Part shown: positions 17,067 through 24,237 of the stretch, one piece after another | Position numbering within the stretch: position 1 is the stretch's first letter | Layout of the letters: each line of letters begins with the position of its first letter | Assembly (NCBI RefSeq): GCF_024707525.1 | Contig: NZ_CP062231.1 | Span: forward strand, 744,001 to 808,000 | Origin: Rhizobium sp. TH2 | GTDB lineage: Bacteria; Pseudomonadota; Alphaproteobacteria; Rhizobiales; Rhizobiaceae | Direction: 5' to 3' | DNA length: 64,000 nt | Program-made: the position numbers and the translations under genes | Notes under the pieces: model-generated | What the model was told of the DNA's origin: nothing | Seen by the model: the letters and a program-made list of their open reading frames with translations, nothing else | The model's database searches: none

Positions 17067-18572
17067 ATGACCACGTCAAAGACGAACTTCATCAGGTCGA
17101 CCGTCATAGCGCTCGCAGCGGGTGCGCTGCTGCTGATCGCGATCATCGGCTCTACCCTCTATCTCGTCTATCAGACGCAGAGTTACGCCGAAGGCGCGAT
17201 CACCTCGCGCCGGGTGCGAAGCACTGCCGCCGATCTGCTCCTGACCGTCCAGAAAGCCGAAACCAGCCAGCGCGGCTACCTGCTCACTTCGGACATGACG
17301 TTCATCGATTCCTACCGGCAGGCATCGGCCGACATGATCAGCAAGGAACTTATTTTCGAGGAAGCGATCAGCAGCAATCCCTTCATCAAGGTCGATCTGC
17401 CACAGTTCCAGAAACTGGTGACGAGCAAGGTATCCGAACTCCAGCAGACCATCGAACTTTCCGAGAGCGGCCGTCGCGACGAGGCGATGGATGTCGTCAG
17501 GAGCGGCCTCGGGCGGACCCAGATGTCGGAGATCGAATCGGTGTTGCAGGGTGTCATTGATGCTGGTGACGCACGTATAGCCGATCAGGTCGCCGCCCAG
17601 GTCCGAATGGCCGGCATCCTGCGCGTGGTGACGATCTGCGGAGCGATCTCCATCGCATCGCTTCTCATCGGCGTCGTTCTGATTATCTCGCGTTATGTCA
17701 AGGAGATCCAGAATGCGCAGGCGGAACTCGGCGAGATGAACTCCAGCCTGGAAGGCCGCGTCCATGAACGAACCGAGGACCTGATGCAGGCCAACCAGGA
17801 AATCCAGCGCTATGCCTATATCGTCACTCACGATCTCAGGGCGCCGCTGGTCAATATCATGGGCTTCACGGCGGAGCTCGACGGCGCACTGAATGCCATC
17901 CGCAGCTATTTCAAGACCGAAGATGGCGACCAGGGCAATGTCAGCGACGATGTCCGCAATCAGGCGCGTCTGGCGGTCGAGGAAGACCTGCCGGAGGCGA
18001 TAGGCTTCATCCGCTCCTCGACGCGCAAGATGGATGGTCTGATCAACGCCATCCTCAAGATTTCGCGCGATGGCCGACGTCAGCTTCAGCCGGAGCCGGT
18101 CGATCTTGGCGCTGTGGTGCGGACCAGCGGCGAGGCCGTCCAGCACCAGATCGACGAGGCGGATGGTGCGCTCGAAATCTCGGTCAACGTCAAGGATTTG
18201 ATCTCTGACAGGTTCTCGATCGAGCAGGTTATTGGCAACCTGTTCGACAACGCCGTGAAGTATCGCGAGCCGTCCCGCCCGCTGGAACTGTCGGTCAAGG
18301 CATTCGCGATCAATCGCTTCAAGATCGGTATCGATATCAGCGATAACGGGCGCGGAATCGCACCCGAGGACCACGAGCGCGTCTTCGAGCTTTTCCGCCG
18401 GTCGGGCTCCCAGGACAAGTCAGGGGAGGGCATCGGTCTGGCTCATGTCCGCTCCCTGGTCCGCAACATGGGAGGCGAGATCAAGGTCAAATCCGAGCTT
18501 GGAAAAGGCACGACCTTCATGATACGCCTACCCCACGATTTGAGCCAGTTTGTCAGGAGTACGGGCCAATGA
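17067..18572 (+). CDS. CHASE3 sensor histidine kinase
   Basis: A 501-residue membrane kinase. A transmembrane helix (about residues 11-33) is followed by a CHASE3-type periplasmic domain (QKAETSQRGYLLTSD) and a second helix (about 185-210). A HisKA domain has the phospho-acceptor His255 in YIVTHDLRAPL, and the ATPase domain shows DNAVKYR and DNGRGIAPEDHERVF. It would sense a periplasmic or membrane cue and pass phosphate to the receiver encoded next, whose start overlaps its stop (ATGA). A third overlapping gene completes a tight operon. Confidence 0.92.
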   Translation: MTTSKTNFIRSTVIALAAGALLLIAIIGSTLYLVYQTQSYAEGAITSRRVRSTAADLLLTVQKAETSQRGYLLTSDMTFIDSYRQASADMISKELIFEEAISSNPFIKVDLPQFQKLVTSKVSELQQTIELSESGRRDEAMDVVRSGLGRTQMSEIESVLQGVIDAGDARIADQVAAQVRMAGILRVVTICGAISIASLLIGVVLIISRYVKEIQNAQAELGEMNSSLEGRVHERTEDLMQANQEIQRYAYIVTHDLRAPLVNIMGFTAELDGALNAIRSYFKTEDGDQGNVSDDVRNQARLAVEEDLPEAIGFIRSSTRKMDGLINAILKISRDGRRQLQPEPVDLGAVVRTSGEAVQHQIDEADGALEISVNVKDLISDRFSIEQVIGNLFDNAVKYREPSRPLELSVKAFAINRFKIGIDISDNGRGIAPEDHERVFELFRRSGSQDKSGEGIGLAHVRSLVRNMGGEIKVKSELGKGTTFMIRLPHDLSQFVRSTGQ

Positions 18573-19006
18573 AAGCGGCAGGCCGCGAAGTAACGATCGT
18601 GATGGTCGAGGACGATGAAGGCCATGCGCGCCTCATCGAGAAGAACGTCCGTCGCGCCGGCGTCCACAATGAGATTATTCCATTCACCGACGGCACAAGT
18701 GCGCTGAAATATATTCTCGGCGCCGATCTTTCGGGCGAGGAAAGCAAGAACCGCTATCTCCTCATCCTGCTTGATCTCAACCTGCCCGACATGTCGGGAA
18801 TCGATATTCTCGAAAAGGTGAAATCCAATATCCATACCAAGCGGTTGCCGGTCATTATCCTGACGACGACCGATGACGAGCGCGAGATCCAGCGCTGTTA
18901 TGATCTCGGTGCCAATGTCTACATCACCAAGCCTGTCGATTATGAGGGCTTCGCCAACGCAATCCGCCAACTGGGCCTCTTCTTCTCGGTGATGCAGATA
19001 CCTTGA
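18569..19006 (+). CDS. Single-domain response regulator
   Basis: A 145-residue receiver with no output domain. The acidic pair is in VEDDEGHARL, the phospho-acceptor is Asp69 in ILLDLNLPD, and the conserved Lys is in YITKPVD. It resembles Rcp1-type receivers that partner phytochrome-like kinases. It overlaps both flanking genes, so it likely relays phosphate between the CHASE3 kinase and another protein. Confidence 0.9.
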   Translation: MKAAGREVTIVMVEDDEGHARLIEKNVRRAGVHNEIIPFTDGTSALKYILGADLSGEESKNRYLLILLDLNLPDMSGIDILEKVKSNIHTKRLPVIILTTTDDEREIQRCYDLGANVYITKPVDYEGFANAIRQLGLFFSVMQIP

Positions 19007-20043
19007 ACGCCACAATCACAAAGATTCTTTACATCGACGATGACGACGGTCTTGTCCGCCTCGCGAACAAGACCTTTTCCCGCATGGGCTGCGAAGTGGT
19101 GCATGCGCCGGACCACGACGCCGGCCTGGCGAAACTTGGGGAAGGCGGCATCTCCGTCATCATTCTCGACCATTATCTTGAGGGCACGACCGGGCTCGCC
19201 TTCCTGCAGGCAATGCGCGAGCGCGCCATCGAAGTGCCTGTCGTCTATGTGACCGGCTCTAGCGAGGCGACGGTGGCGATCGAGGCACTGAAGGCTGGTG
19301 CCGAAGACTACGTGATCAAGACCGTCGGCGAGGATTTCTGGGCGCTTCTGATCAGTGCGGTCAAGCAGGCGCTCGACAATGCCGAACTGCGCGCCGCAAA
19401 GCGACGGGCCGAACAGGAAATCATCGAGGCCAAGGAACGCGCCGAGATACTCCTCACCGAAGTCAATCATCGCGTGGCAAACAGTCTGGCGCTGGTTGCG
19501 GCGCTGATCCGCATGCAGGCTTCGTCCAGCCCGGACGCCGCCGTCAAAGCGGCCCTGTCCGAAACGCAGGCGCGGATATCGGCGATCGCCGGCATGCATC
19601 GCAGCCTCTATACCTCCGATGATGTTCGCATCGTCGAGATGAACCGTTATCTCTCGACGCTGGTCTCGGAACTGGCGGATTCGCTGGAAAAGGGCAGGCG
19701 CAAATCGCGCATCATCAGCCGCCTTGACCGCGTCGATCTGTCTTCGGATCGCGCAGTCTCGGTCGGCATGATCGTGACCGAGTTGCTGACCAACGCAATC
19801 AAATATGCCTATCCGCAGGAAACCGACGGCGAGATACGGGTTACCCTGGAAAAGCACGACAACGACACGGCGACCCTCGCGGTCGAGGACGATGGGATCG
19901 GCTTTACCGAGGCGGATACGTCATCTGGAACCGGCCTCGGTTCGCGTATCGTCGCCTCCATGGCCAAGACAGTCGGCACCGGGATCAACTATATCCAGCG
20001 CGAACGCGGAACCCGCGCCGAAGTGCAGATTTCACTCAACTGA
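19003..20043 (+). CDS. Receiver-HisKA_2 histidine kinase
   Basis: A 346-residue cytoplasmic protein. An N-terminal receiver (Asp56 in IILDHYLEG) is joined to a HisKA_2-type dimerisation domain with His156 in EVNHRVANSL and an ATPase domain (ELLTNAIKYAYP, VEDDGIGF). The start is TTG 19003, which overlaps the previous stop codon as TTGA. HisKA_2 and HWE kinases are the usual phosphodonors of PhyR in the alphaproteobacterial general stress response. The gene ends 70 bases from ecfG, so this operon is a good candidate input for that pathway, which is an inference from family and position. Confidence 0.9.
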   Translation: MNATITKILYIDDDDGLVRLANKTFSRMGCEVVHAPDHDAGLAKLGEGGISVIILDHYLEGTTGLAFLQAMRERAIEVPVVYVTGSSEATVAIEALKAGAEDYVIKTVGEDFWALLISAVKQALDNAELRAAKRRAEQEIIEAKERAEILLTEVNHRVANSLALVAALIRMQASSSPDAAVKAALSETQARISAIAGMHRSLYTSDDVRIVEMNRYLSTLVSELADSLEKGRRKSRIISRLDRVDLSSDRAVSVGMIVTELLTNAIKYAYPQETDGEIRVTLEKHDNDTATLAVEDDGIGFTEADTSSGTGLGSRIVASMAKTVGTGINYIQRERGTRAEVQISLN

Positions 20044-20064
20044 GCATGAGCACCAAAACCGAAA

Positions 20065-20087
20065 CGCCGCGCTCTTAAAGCGCGGCG
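20065..20087 (-). terminator. Terminator between the kinase gene and ecfG
   Basis: CGCCGCGCT and AGCGCGGCG pair perfectly around CTTAA. On the minus strand a T-rich stretch (GTTTCGGTTTTGG) follows, so it mainly serves ecfG; it may also act on the plus strand. Confidence 0.7.
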
Positions 20088-20112
20088 CCCATATTCTCGG
20101 CTTCATCTGCCG

Positions 20113-20688
20113 TCAGCTGTTGCGGGCAAAGGTCTTGCTGGTCACGGCGAGCGAATGCGAATCGGGGCCGAAGTCGGCATCACCGGTAATCTTCAGCATT
20201 TCGGCGAGCCGTGTCCGCGCGCGGTTGACGCGGCTCTTGATCGTGCCGACCGCGCAGCCGCAGATGACCGCAGCTTCCTCGTAGGCAAAGCCTGACGCGC
20301 CGACCAGAATGATCGCTTCACGCTGGTCATCCGGTAGTTTTTCGAGCGCCGCCTTGAAGTCGTTCAGATCGAGGATGCCGTGCTGGCTCGGATTGTTGGA
20401 TAGCTGTTCGGTGAAGTAGCCGTCCGAATCCTGGATCTCGCGACCGCTTTTCCGGGCCTGGCTGTAGAATTCATTGCGCAGGATCGTGAAGAGCCACGCC
20501 TTCATGTTGGTGCCGTGTTCGAAGGATTCCTTCTTGGCCCAGGCCTTCATGATCGTGTCCTGCACGAGGTCGTCGGCATAGTCGTGGCGCTTGGAGAGCG
20601 AGACCGCAAATGCGCGGAGGCTGGGCAGGCATGCGAGCATGGATCGCTTGAAATCGCGCTCGATTGCGTCGGGCGAGACATCCGTCAT
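20113..20688 (-). CDS. ecfG: General stress ECF sigma factor (EcfG/RpoE2 type)
   Basis: A 191-residue sigma-70-family factor with only regions 2 and 4. Region 2 shows DYADDLVQDTIMKAW and the DNA-facing MKAWLFTILRNEFYSQARK; region 4 shows LPDDQREAIILVGASGFAYEEAA and the helix GTIKSRVNRARTRL. This is the EcfG pattern of alphaproteobacteria. It starts four bases inside the end of nepR, whose product would hold it inactive. The shared promoter at 20928-20952 fits the EcfG consensus exactly, so the operon is autoregulated. Confidence 0.94.
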   Translation of the reverse strand: MTDVSPDAIERDFKRSMLACLPSLRAFAVSLSKRHDYADDLVQDTIMKAWAKKESFEHGTNMKAWLFTILRNEFYSQARKSGREIQDSDGYFTEQLSNNPSQHGILDLNDFKAALEKLPDDQREAIILVGASGFAYEEAAVICGCAVGTIKSRVNRARTRLAEMLKITGDADFGPDSHSLAVTSKTFARNS

Positions 20689-20882
20689 TTGAACTCCTCG
20701 ACCGCATCGTTTCTTTTTGCCGCCCGCTCGGCCAGGTCAAGCTTTTCGAGAAGATCAAGGAAGCGGTCGGGTATGGCCTCTTCCTGGAGCGAATCGTAAT
20801 ATTCCCTCAAGCGCTTCGGGATTTCGGCATAGGCGCCGGATATATCCGCGGAGCGTTTGCCCCTGATATGGTTGTCTTTCAT
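20685..20882 (-). CDS. nepR: Anti-sigma factor NepR
   Basis: A 65-residue protein with the NepR core EAIPDRFLDLLEKLD and a polar N-terminal extension. In the known mechanism NepR binds EcfG until phosphorylated PhyR, whose N-terminal part mimics a sigma factor, takes NepR away. ATG 20882 is chosen over the preceding TTG 20885. The gene overlaps ecfG by four bases, and phyR lies 2.4 kb away with stress genes between them. Confidence 0.95.
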   Translation of the reverse strand: MKDNHIRGKRSADISGAYAEIPKRLREYYDSLQEEAIPDRFLDLLEKLDLAERAAKRNDAVEEFK

Positions 20883-20927
20883 CAACTTTTCTACTCACGT
20901 TGCAACGTTTTTACCGCTGACGCCAAA

Positions 20928-20952
20928 AACGTGCCAATGTGGCATATGTTCC
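20928..20952 (-). promoter_or_regulatory. EcfG-type promoter of nepR-ecfG
   Basis: On the minus strand GGAAC (20952-20948), a 16-base spacer, then CGTT (20931-20928): an exact match to the known EcfG consensus. The -10 box is 45 bases before the nepR start. Confidence 0.9.
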
Positions 20953-20996
20953 ATGGCCTTGAAAATAATTCTTCAGCTTCGTTTTCAGCCTTCGCC

Positions 20997-21021
20997 GGAA
21001 CAAAATGCCGCATCAATCGAT
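20997..21021 (+). promoter_or_regulatory. EcfG-like promoter of the DUF1328 gene
   Basis: GGAAC, 16 bases, then CGAT in place of CGTT, ending 31 bases before the DUF1328 start. One mismatch in the -10 box. Confidence 0.65.
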
Positions 21022-21052
21022 TATATGCACAGTCAACCGCAGGAGAAGACCG

Positions 21053-21217
21053 ATGCTCTACTATGCACTTCTATTTCTTGTTGTTGCGATCATCGCAGGC
21101 GTTCTGGGCTTCACTGGAATTGCAGGTGCCTCGGCGAGCATCGCACAAATTCTGTTCTTCGTCTTCCTCGCCCTAATGGTCGTTTCGCTGTTGATGCGGG
21201 CCGGCCGGCGCACCTAA
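21053..21217 (+). CDS. DUF1328 small membrane protein
   Basis: A 54-residue protein with two hydrophobic helices ([19 protein letters not shown] and [19 protein letters not shown]) joined by TGIAGASAS, the pattern of the DUF1328/YtjA family. ATG 21053 has an AGGAGAAG ribosome site; the longer reading from 21005 adds an unlikely hydrophilic stretch. The near-consensus EcfG promoter and its place between ecfG and phyR suggest a role in the general stress response. A strong terminator follows. Confidence 0.88.
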   Translation: MLYYALLFLVVAIIAGVLGFTGIAGASASIAQILFFVFLALMVVSLLMRAGRRT

Positions 21218-21242
21218 GATCAAGACTGTTACTCCAGAGATC

Positions 21243-21268
21243 AAACCCGCCGCATGCCGGCGGGTTTT
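21243..21268 (+). terminator. Terminator of the DUF1328 gene
   Basis: AAACCCGCCG and CGGCGGGTTT pair perfectly over 10 bases around CATGC and end in a T-run. Confidence 0.85.
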
Positions 21269-21295
21269 CCATGCGCGATTTTATTACGAAAAGGA

Positions 21296-21324
21296 CAAAT
21301 AAAAGCGGGGCCAAATGGCCCCGC
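21296..21324 (-). terminator. Terminator of the CsbD gene
   Basis: GCGGGGCCA (21305-21313) pairs with TGGCCCCGC (21316-21324). On the minus strand it is followed by TTTTATTTG, 24 bases past the CsbD stop. Confidence 0.8.
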
Positions 21325-21347
21325 CTCGCGGTATTTGAGAAAATTGA

Positions 21348-21545
21348 TCAGTGGCGGCTCAGCCAGGTATCGATGTCGCGCTCGGCGTCTTCCTGCGCGG
21401 TGCCGTAGCGCTCCTGGAGCTTGCCGGCGAGCTCCTTGCGATTGCCCTGGATGACGTCGATGTCGTCGCCGGTGAGCTTGCCCCAGTTCTTCTGGACCGA
21501 ACCCTTGAACTGCTCCCAATTGCCTTCTACCTGGTTCCAATTCAT
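21348..21545 (-). CDS. CsbD-family stress protein
   Basis: A 65-residue hydrophilic protein of the CsbD/YjbJ type: MNWNQVEGNWEQFKG at the start, then WGKLTGDDIDVIQG, and a helical GKLQERYG repeat. These proteins are abundant in stressed or stationary cells; the molecular role is unknown. An AAGGAA ribosome site lies before the start, and an exact EcfG promoter lies upstream at 21601-21625, so it belongs to the general stress regulon. Confidence 0.92.
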   Translation of the reverse strand: MNWNQVEGNWEQFKGSVQKNWGKLTGDDIDVIQGNRKELAGKLQERYGTAQEDAERDIDTWLSRH

Positions 21546-21600
21546 CTCGTGTTCCTTTCATGAGGTTGAAACAAAGAGCGGAATTTTCGCTCGGTTTGAC

Positions 21601-21625
21601 AACGGCGCCGCGCGTAAAGAGTTCC
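21601..21625 (-). promoter_or_regulatory. EcfG-type promoter of csbD
   Basis: On the minus strand GGAAC, exactly 16 bases, CGTT. The -10 box lies 55 bases before the csbD start codon. Confidence 0.9.
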
Positions 21626-21671
21626 CCAAAATCGCGACTCCAGGAAGTCTCAAATTTCTTTTGGAACCCCC

Positions 21672-21696
21672 GGAACTTTTGTCTGCGCAATCTGTT
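21672..21696 (+). promoter_or_regulatory. EcfG-like promoter before the candidate small RNA
   Basis: GGAAC, 16 bases, TGTT: one mismatch from CGTT. Transcription would start about 21703, exactly where the first hairpin begins. Another GGAAC at 21663 has no matching -10 box. Confidence 0.55.
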
Positions 21697-21702
21697 TTTG
21701 TA

Positions 21703-21825
21703 TCGCGAACCTGCTTCCCCTGACAGGTTCGCCCCTCCGGCGTCACCGCTCCCCGCCCGCAGGTGGCGCCCCCAGAAGGAGAGAAGCGTTATTCCGTCCC
21801 CCCGAAACGCTTCTCTCCTTCTTAC
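21703..21825 (+). ncRNA. Candidate stress-controlled small RNA with three C-rich hairpins
   Basis: Three stems follow one another with short links. Stem 1: GCGAACCTG (21705) with CAGGTTCGC (21724), loop CTTCCCCTGA. Stem 2: GGCGTCACC (21739) with GGTGGCGCC (21762), nine pairs including one G-U, loop with CCCC and CCC. Stem 3: 17 perfect pairs (21774-21790 with 21806-21822), loop ATTCCGTCCCCCCGA. All three loops are C-rich and could pair with purine-rich ribosome sites. An EcfG-like promoter ends seven bases before the first stem. Caulobacter has a general-stress-sigma-dependent RNA, GsrN, that uses a C-rich loop; this may be a functional analogue or relative. The 3' end lacks a clean T-run (CCTTCTTACTT). 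Confidence 0.65.
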
Positions 21826-21857
21826 TTCCAAGCAAACCCCGGCTGATTGTCTTCGAC

Positions 21858-21882
21858 GGAACAATGCGTCCGGCACCGCGTT
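21858..21882 (+). promoter_or_regulatory. EcfG-type promoter of the small-membrane-protein/DUF883 operon
   Basis: GGAAC, exactly 16 bases, CGTT. It ends 62 bases before the 25-residue gene and probably serves the whole run of genes to 23148. Confidence 0.88.
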
Positions 21883-21944
21883 ACTGCGACACCGCCGGCG
21901 GCTCTGCCGCAATGGAATTGAGAAGTCTGGAGTGACGATGAAGC

Positions 21945-22022
21945 ATGAAGCCGATTCTACTATGGCTGATAGGCATTCCCGTGCCGATCATATTTTTCCT
22001 CTACATCGTGGGCTGGCTCTGA
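21945..22022 (+). CDS. Very small membrane protein, 25 residues
   Basis: An ATG with GGAG about 12 bases upstream opens a frame coding for MKPILLWLIGIPVPIIFFLY and five more residues. It is one continuous hydrophobic helix with an IPVPI kink and a single Lys near the N terminus. It lies just below an exact EcfG promoter and 41 bases before the DUF883 gene. Short stress-linked membrane peptides of this style occur in proteobacterial genomes, but I cannot name a family. An alternative ATG at 21938 opens a different frame with no such pattern. Confidence 0.6.
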   Translation: MKPILLWLIGIPVPIIFFLYIVGWL

Positions 22023-22063
22023 TCGCCGCCCATGCGACCCACTAACCAATCAGGAGAACGATC

Positions 22064-22405
22064 ATGGCACTTTCGAAAGCCGCAAATGATGCAAAAGCCA
22101 GCGCCAACGAAACCTTGTCGCAACTCGAACTGGAACAGCGTCTCGACGACCTGAAGAGCGAGATCGCATCGATCACCAAGACGCTCTCGGCGCTTGGCGG
22201 GCAGAAGGTCGAGGACTATCGCGCCGGCATGGAACGGCTGGCAGCGGATGCGGTTTCCGCGTCGCTCAAGGCGTTCGACTCGGCCCGTTCGGAGGCCGTA
22301 TCGCTCGAGGAAACCTTCGAGGAGCATGTGCGCGCCCATCCGCTCCGGTCGGTCGGTATCGCGGCTGGCATCGGCTTCCTGTTCGCGCTCATGAGCCGCC
22401 GCTGA
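22064..22405 (+). CDS. DUF883 (YqjD/ElaB-like) membrane-anchored protein
   Basis: A 113-residue protein. Residues 1-85 are a long amphipathic, probably coiled-coil helix region (LSQLELEQRLDDLKSEIAS). It ends with AHPLRSVGIAAGIGFLFALM, the tail anchor of the DUF883 family. In E. coli the YqjD group is stationary-phase induced and tethers ribosomes to the inner membrane; whether this protein does so is unknown. AGGAGAA precedes the start. The next gene begins two bases after its stop, and the same DUF883-holin pairing exists in E. coli as yqjD-yqjE. Confidence 0.9.
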   Translation: MALSKAANDAKASANETLSQLELEQRLDDLKSEIASITKTLSALGGQKVEDYRAGMERLAADAVSASLKAFDSARSEAVSLEETFEEHVRAHPLRSVGIAAGIGFLFALMSRR

Positions 22406-22407
22406 TC

Positions 22408-22824
22408 ATGGCCGAACTCGTCGCCGCACTTACCGGACGCATACGGGCTTCAGGCCAGCAACTGGTCCTGACGCTGATCGCCTACGCGATCGTGGCGCTC
22501 CTGCTTCTGTCGGCCTATGTGGCGTTCATGTACGCGCTCGGGCTGGCAATTGCAGCGGAGTTCAGCCCGGTTATAGCCGCGCTCTCGATTGCGATTGCGA
22601 CGCTGGTCATAGCGCTCGCCATCGTGGTCTGGCTGAAGGTTCGCGGCCGCAGACTTGAGCGGCGCCGGGCGATCTATGCGAGAAGCGCCGTCAATGCCGG
22701 CTCGGCCGCCGCGATGGCGACCATGGTCCCCATGATGATCCGGGCAAGCCCGGTTGGGTCCCTCGTCGCGGTCGCCGTGCTGGCTTATGTCGTATCCCGC
22801 GCCGGACAGCGTGACCGGCGCTGA
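22408..22824 (+). CDS. Phage-holin-family (YqjE-like) membrane protein
   Basis: A 138-residue protein with two strong adjacent hydrophobic helices (about 18-43 and 48-75), a basic stretch (KVRGRRLERRR) and another hydrophobic region at about 95-130. This fits the putative Actinobacteriota holin X/YqjE family, which in proteobacteria sits beside DUF883 genes and is not a phage lysis protein. The spacing of two bases to the DUF883 gene indicates translation coupling. Confidence 0.8.
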   Translation: MAELVAALTGRIRASGQQLVLTLIAYAIVALLLLSAYVAFMYALGLAIAAEFSPVIAALSIAIATLVIALAIVVWLKVRGRRLERRRAIYARSAVNAGSAAAMATMVPMMIRASPVGSLVAVAVLAYVVSRAGQRDRR

Positions 22825-22899
22825 AGCAAGGCCCTTCCGCTCTCGGGCGGAAGTCTCTGAAGTTTTTGTAAAACCATCAAGAGGCTCAAGGAGGCCAAC

Positions 22900-23148
22900 A
22901 TGCTCGACAAGATCCAGAGCCCTGAAGTCAGGGAAATCATGAACGATCCGAATCTGACCCATCACGACAGAATCAAGAAGCTGATGAAGATTCGCGATGA
23001 CGCGCGCGCAGAACAGCGCATGGCGTCGGAAGGCCCGACCGTCGATGACGACGGCCTGAATTCGAAGCTGCGCGATGTCGAAATGCTGCTCGACAAGCTC
23101 GGCGAGACGCCGGCCGTCGAGGAAGGCAAGGGCGCCAACACGCTTTGA
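22900..23148 (+). CDS. Small hydrophilic protein of the stress operon, 82 residues
   Basis: Starts MLDKIQSPEVREIMNDPNLT after an AAGGAGG ribosome site. The composition is highly charged and mostly helical, with a second helix DDGLNSKLRDVEMLLDKLG, and has no Cys and no membrane segment. I do not recognise the family. It is probably co-transcribed with the DUF883 and holin-like genes from the EcfG promoter at 21858, since no closer promoter is seen. A perfect terminator follows. Confidence 0.75.
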   Translation: MLDKIQSPEVREIMNDPNLTHHDRIKKLMKIRDDARAEQRMASEGPTVDDDGLNSKLRDVEMLLDKLGETPAVEEGKGANTL

Positions 23149-23155
23149 TCCATTT

Positions 23156-23186
23156 GGCCCGCGGGAAATTGACCCGCGGGCCTTTT
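23156..23186 (+). terminator. Terminator of the DUF883 operon
   Basis: GGCCCGCGGG and CCCGCGGGCC pair over 10 bases around AAATTGA, followed by TTTT. Confidence 0.88.
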
Positions 23187-23237
23187 CATGTTCCCTGTCG
23201 AGGGAGCAAATAAAAGCCGGAAAAATTTGACGAAGCT

Positions 23238-23262
23238 GGAACCTTAATCGGGTCCGCTCGTT
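23238..23262 (+). promoter_or_regulatory. EcfG-type promoter of phyR
   Basis: GGAAC, exactly 16 bases, CGTT, ending 50 bases before the phyR start. PhyR is therefore under positive feedback. Confidence 0.92.
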
Positions 23263-23312
23263 AGTAAGCAGGTTAACTTTTACTGTACGTGTAAGCAGGG
23301 GAGAATTCATCA

Positions 23313-24119
23313 ATGTCATTGACCGCACGGGTCGCAGCCCATCTTCCGTTCCTGCGGCGCTATTCACGCGCCGTGACTGGATCGCAAACATCGGGCGACG
23401 CTTATGTCGTTGCGACGCTGGAAGCGCTCATCGCCGATATTTCCATCTTTCCCGCAGCTTCGTCGGATCGCGCAGCGCTTTACAAGCTCCTGGTGACGAT
23501 CCTCAAGTCATCGACGGTGGACGTGCCCGCTGTCTCCTCGCACTATGCCTGGGAGAAGAAGGCCATGGCCAATCTTTCGGCTGTGCCGACGATGGCGCGC
23601 CACGCCTTCCTGCTGGTCTCGGTGGAGGGCTTCACGCTCGCCGAAACGGCGGAGATTCTCTCGGTCACGCCAGAGGAAACCGCCGATCTGCTCGACGATG
23701 CCGCCAAGGAAATCTCGCGCCAGATCGCGACCGATATCCTGATCATCGAGGACGAGCCCCTGATCGCGCTCGATATCGAGCAGATCGTCAAGGATCTCGG
23801 CCATACCGTCACCGGGATCGCCCGCACCCACAAGGAGGCCGTCGAACTCTACAAGAAGACATCGCCGGGGATGATCCTCGCCGATATCCAGCTCGCCGAC
23901 GGCAGTTCGGGCATCGACGCGATCAACGATATCCTCAAGATCGCCAGCATCCCCGTCATCTTCATCACGGCATTCCCCGAACGGTTGCTGACAGGCGAAC
24001 GCGCGGAGCCGACATTCCTCGTGACCAAACCTTATAATCCGGACATGCTGAAAGCTCTGATCAGCCAGGCCCTGTTCTTCAATGAAAGCTCGACGGCAGG
24101 TGAAGCGCTCTCGGCATAG
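23313..24119 (+). CDS. phyR: Anti-anti-sigma response regulator PhyR
   Basis: A 268-residue protein with a sigma-factor-like N-terminal domain (about 1-140, including VTPEETADLLDDAAKEI in the sigma-4-like part) and a receiver domain (about 145-260). The acidic pocket is in LIIEDEPLIALD, the phospho-acceptor is Asp191 in ILADIQLAD, and the Lys is in LVTKPYN. Phosphorylation opens the sigma-like part so that it binds NepR and frees EcfG. The start has a GGGGAG ribosome site. An exact EcfG promoter lies upstream and an HWE kinase gene follows. Confidence 0.96.
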   Translation: MSLTARVAAHLPFLRRYSRAVTGSQTSGDAYVVATLEALIADISIFPAASSDRAALYKLLVTILKSSTVDVPAVSSHYAWEKKAMANLSAVPTMARHAFLLVSVEGFTLAETAEILSVTPEETADLLDDAAKEISRQIATDILIIEDEPLIALDIEQIVKDLGHTVTGIARTHKEAVELYKKTSPGMILADIQLADGSSGIDAINDILKIASIPVIFITAFPERLLTGERAEPTFLVTKPYNPDMLKALISQALFFNESSTAGEALSA

Positions 24120-24165
24120 AAGTGTAGACATTTTGACGAGATCCATCAGCCACTGAACGGGCGGC

Positions 24166-24189
24166 GCGACCGACGGACATGTCGGTCGC
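24166..24189 (+). terminator. Hairpin after phyR
   Basis: GCGACCGAC and GTCGGTCGC pair perfectly over nine bases around GGACAT, followed by a pyrimidine-rich run. Confidence 0.65.
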
Positions 24190-24237
24190 CTCTTCATCTC
24201 TGGCTATTGCATAGGTCGCAGCGCTGCGAGGTGATGT

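Larger units (their letters stand above)
21546..21944. other. Regulatory region with three EcfG-type promoters and a candidate small RNA
   Basis: Nearly 400 bases between csbD (minus) and the 25-residue gene (plus). It contains the csbD promoter, a promoter-like element at 21672, three consecutive hairpins (21705-21822) and a third exact promoter at 21858. No protein gene is visible. Confidence 0.75.

Noticed and set aside
21663..21687. GGAAC at 21663 as the promoter of the small RNA
   Set aside because: Neither a 16- nor a 17-base spacer leads to a CGTT-like box; the next GGAAC at 21672 fits better.
22408..22824. Prophage remnant suggested by the holin-type protein
   Set aside because: Holin-family proteins beside DUF883 are a normal stress-gene pairing; no other phage gene is present.
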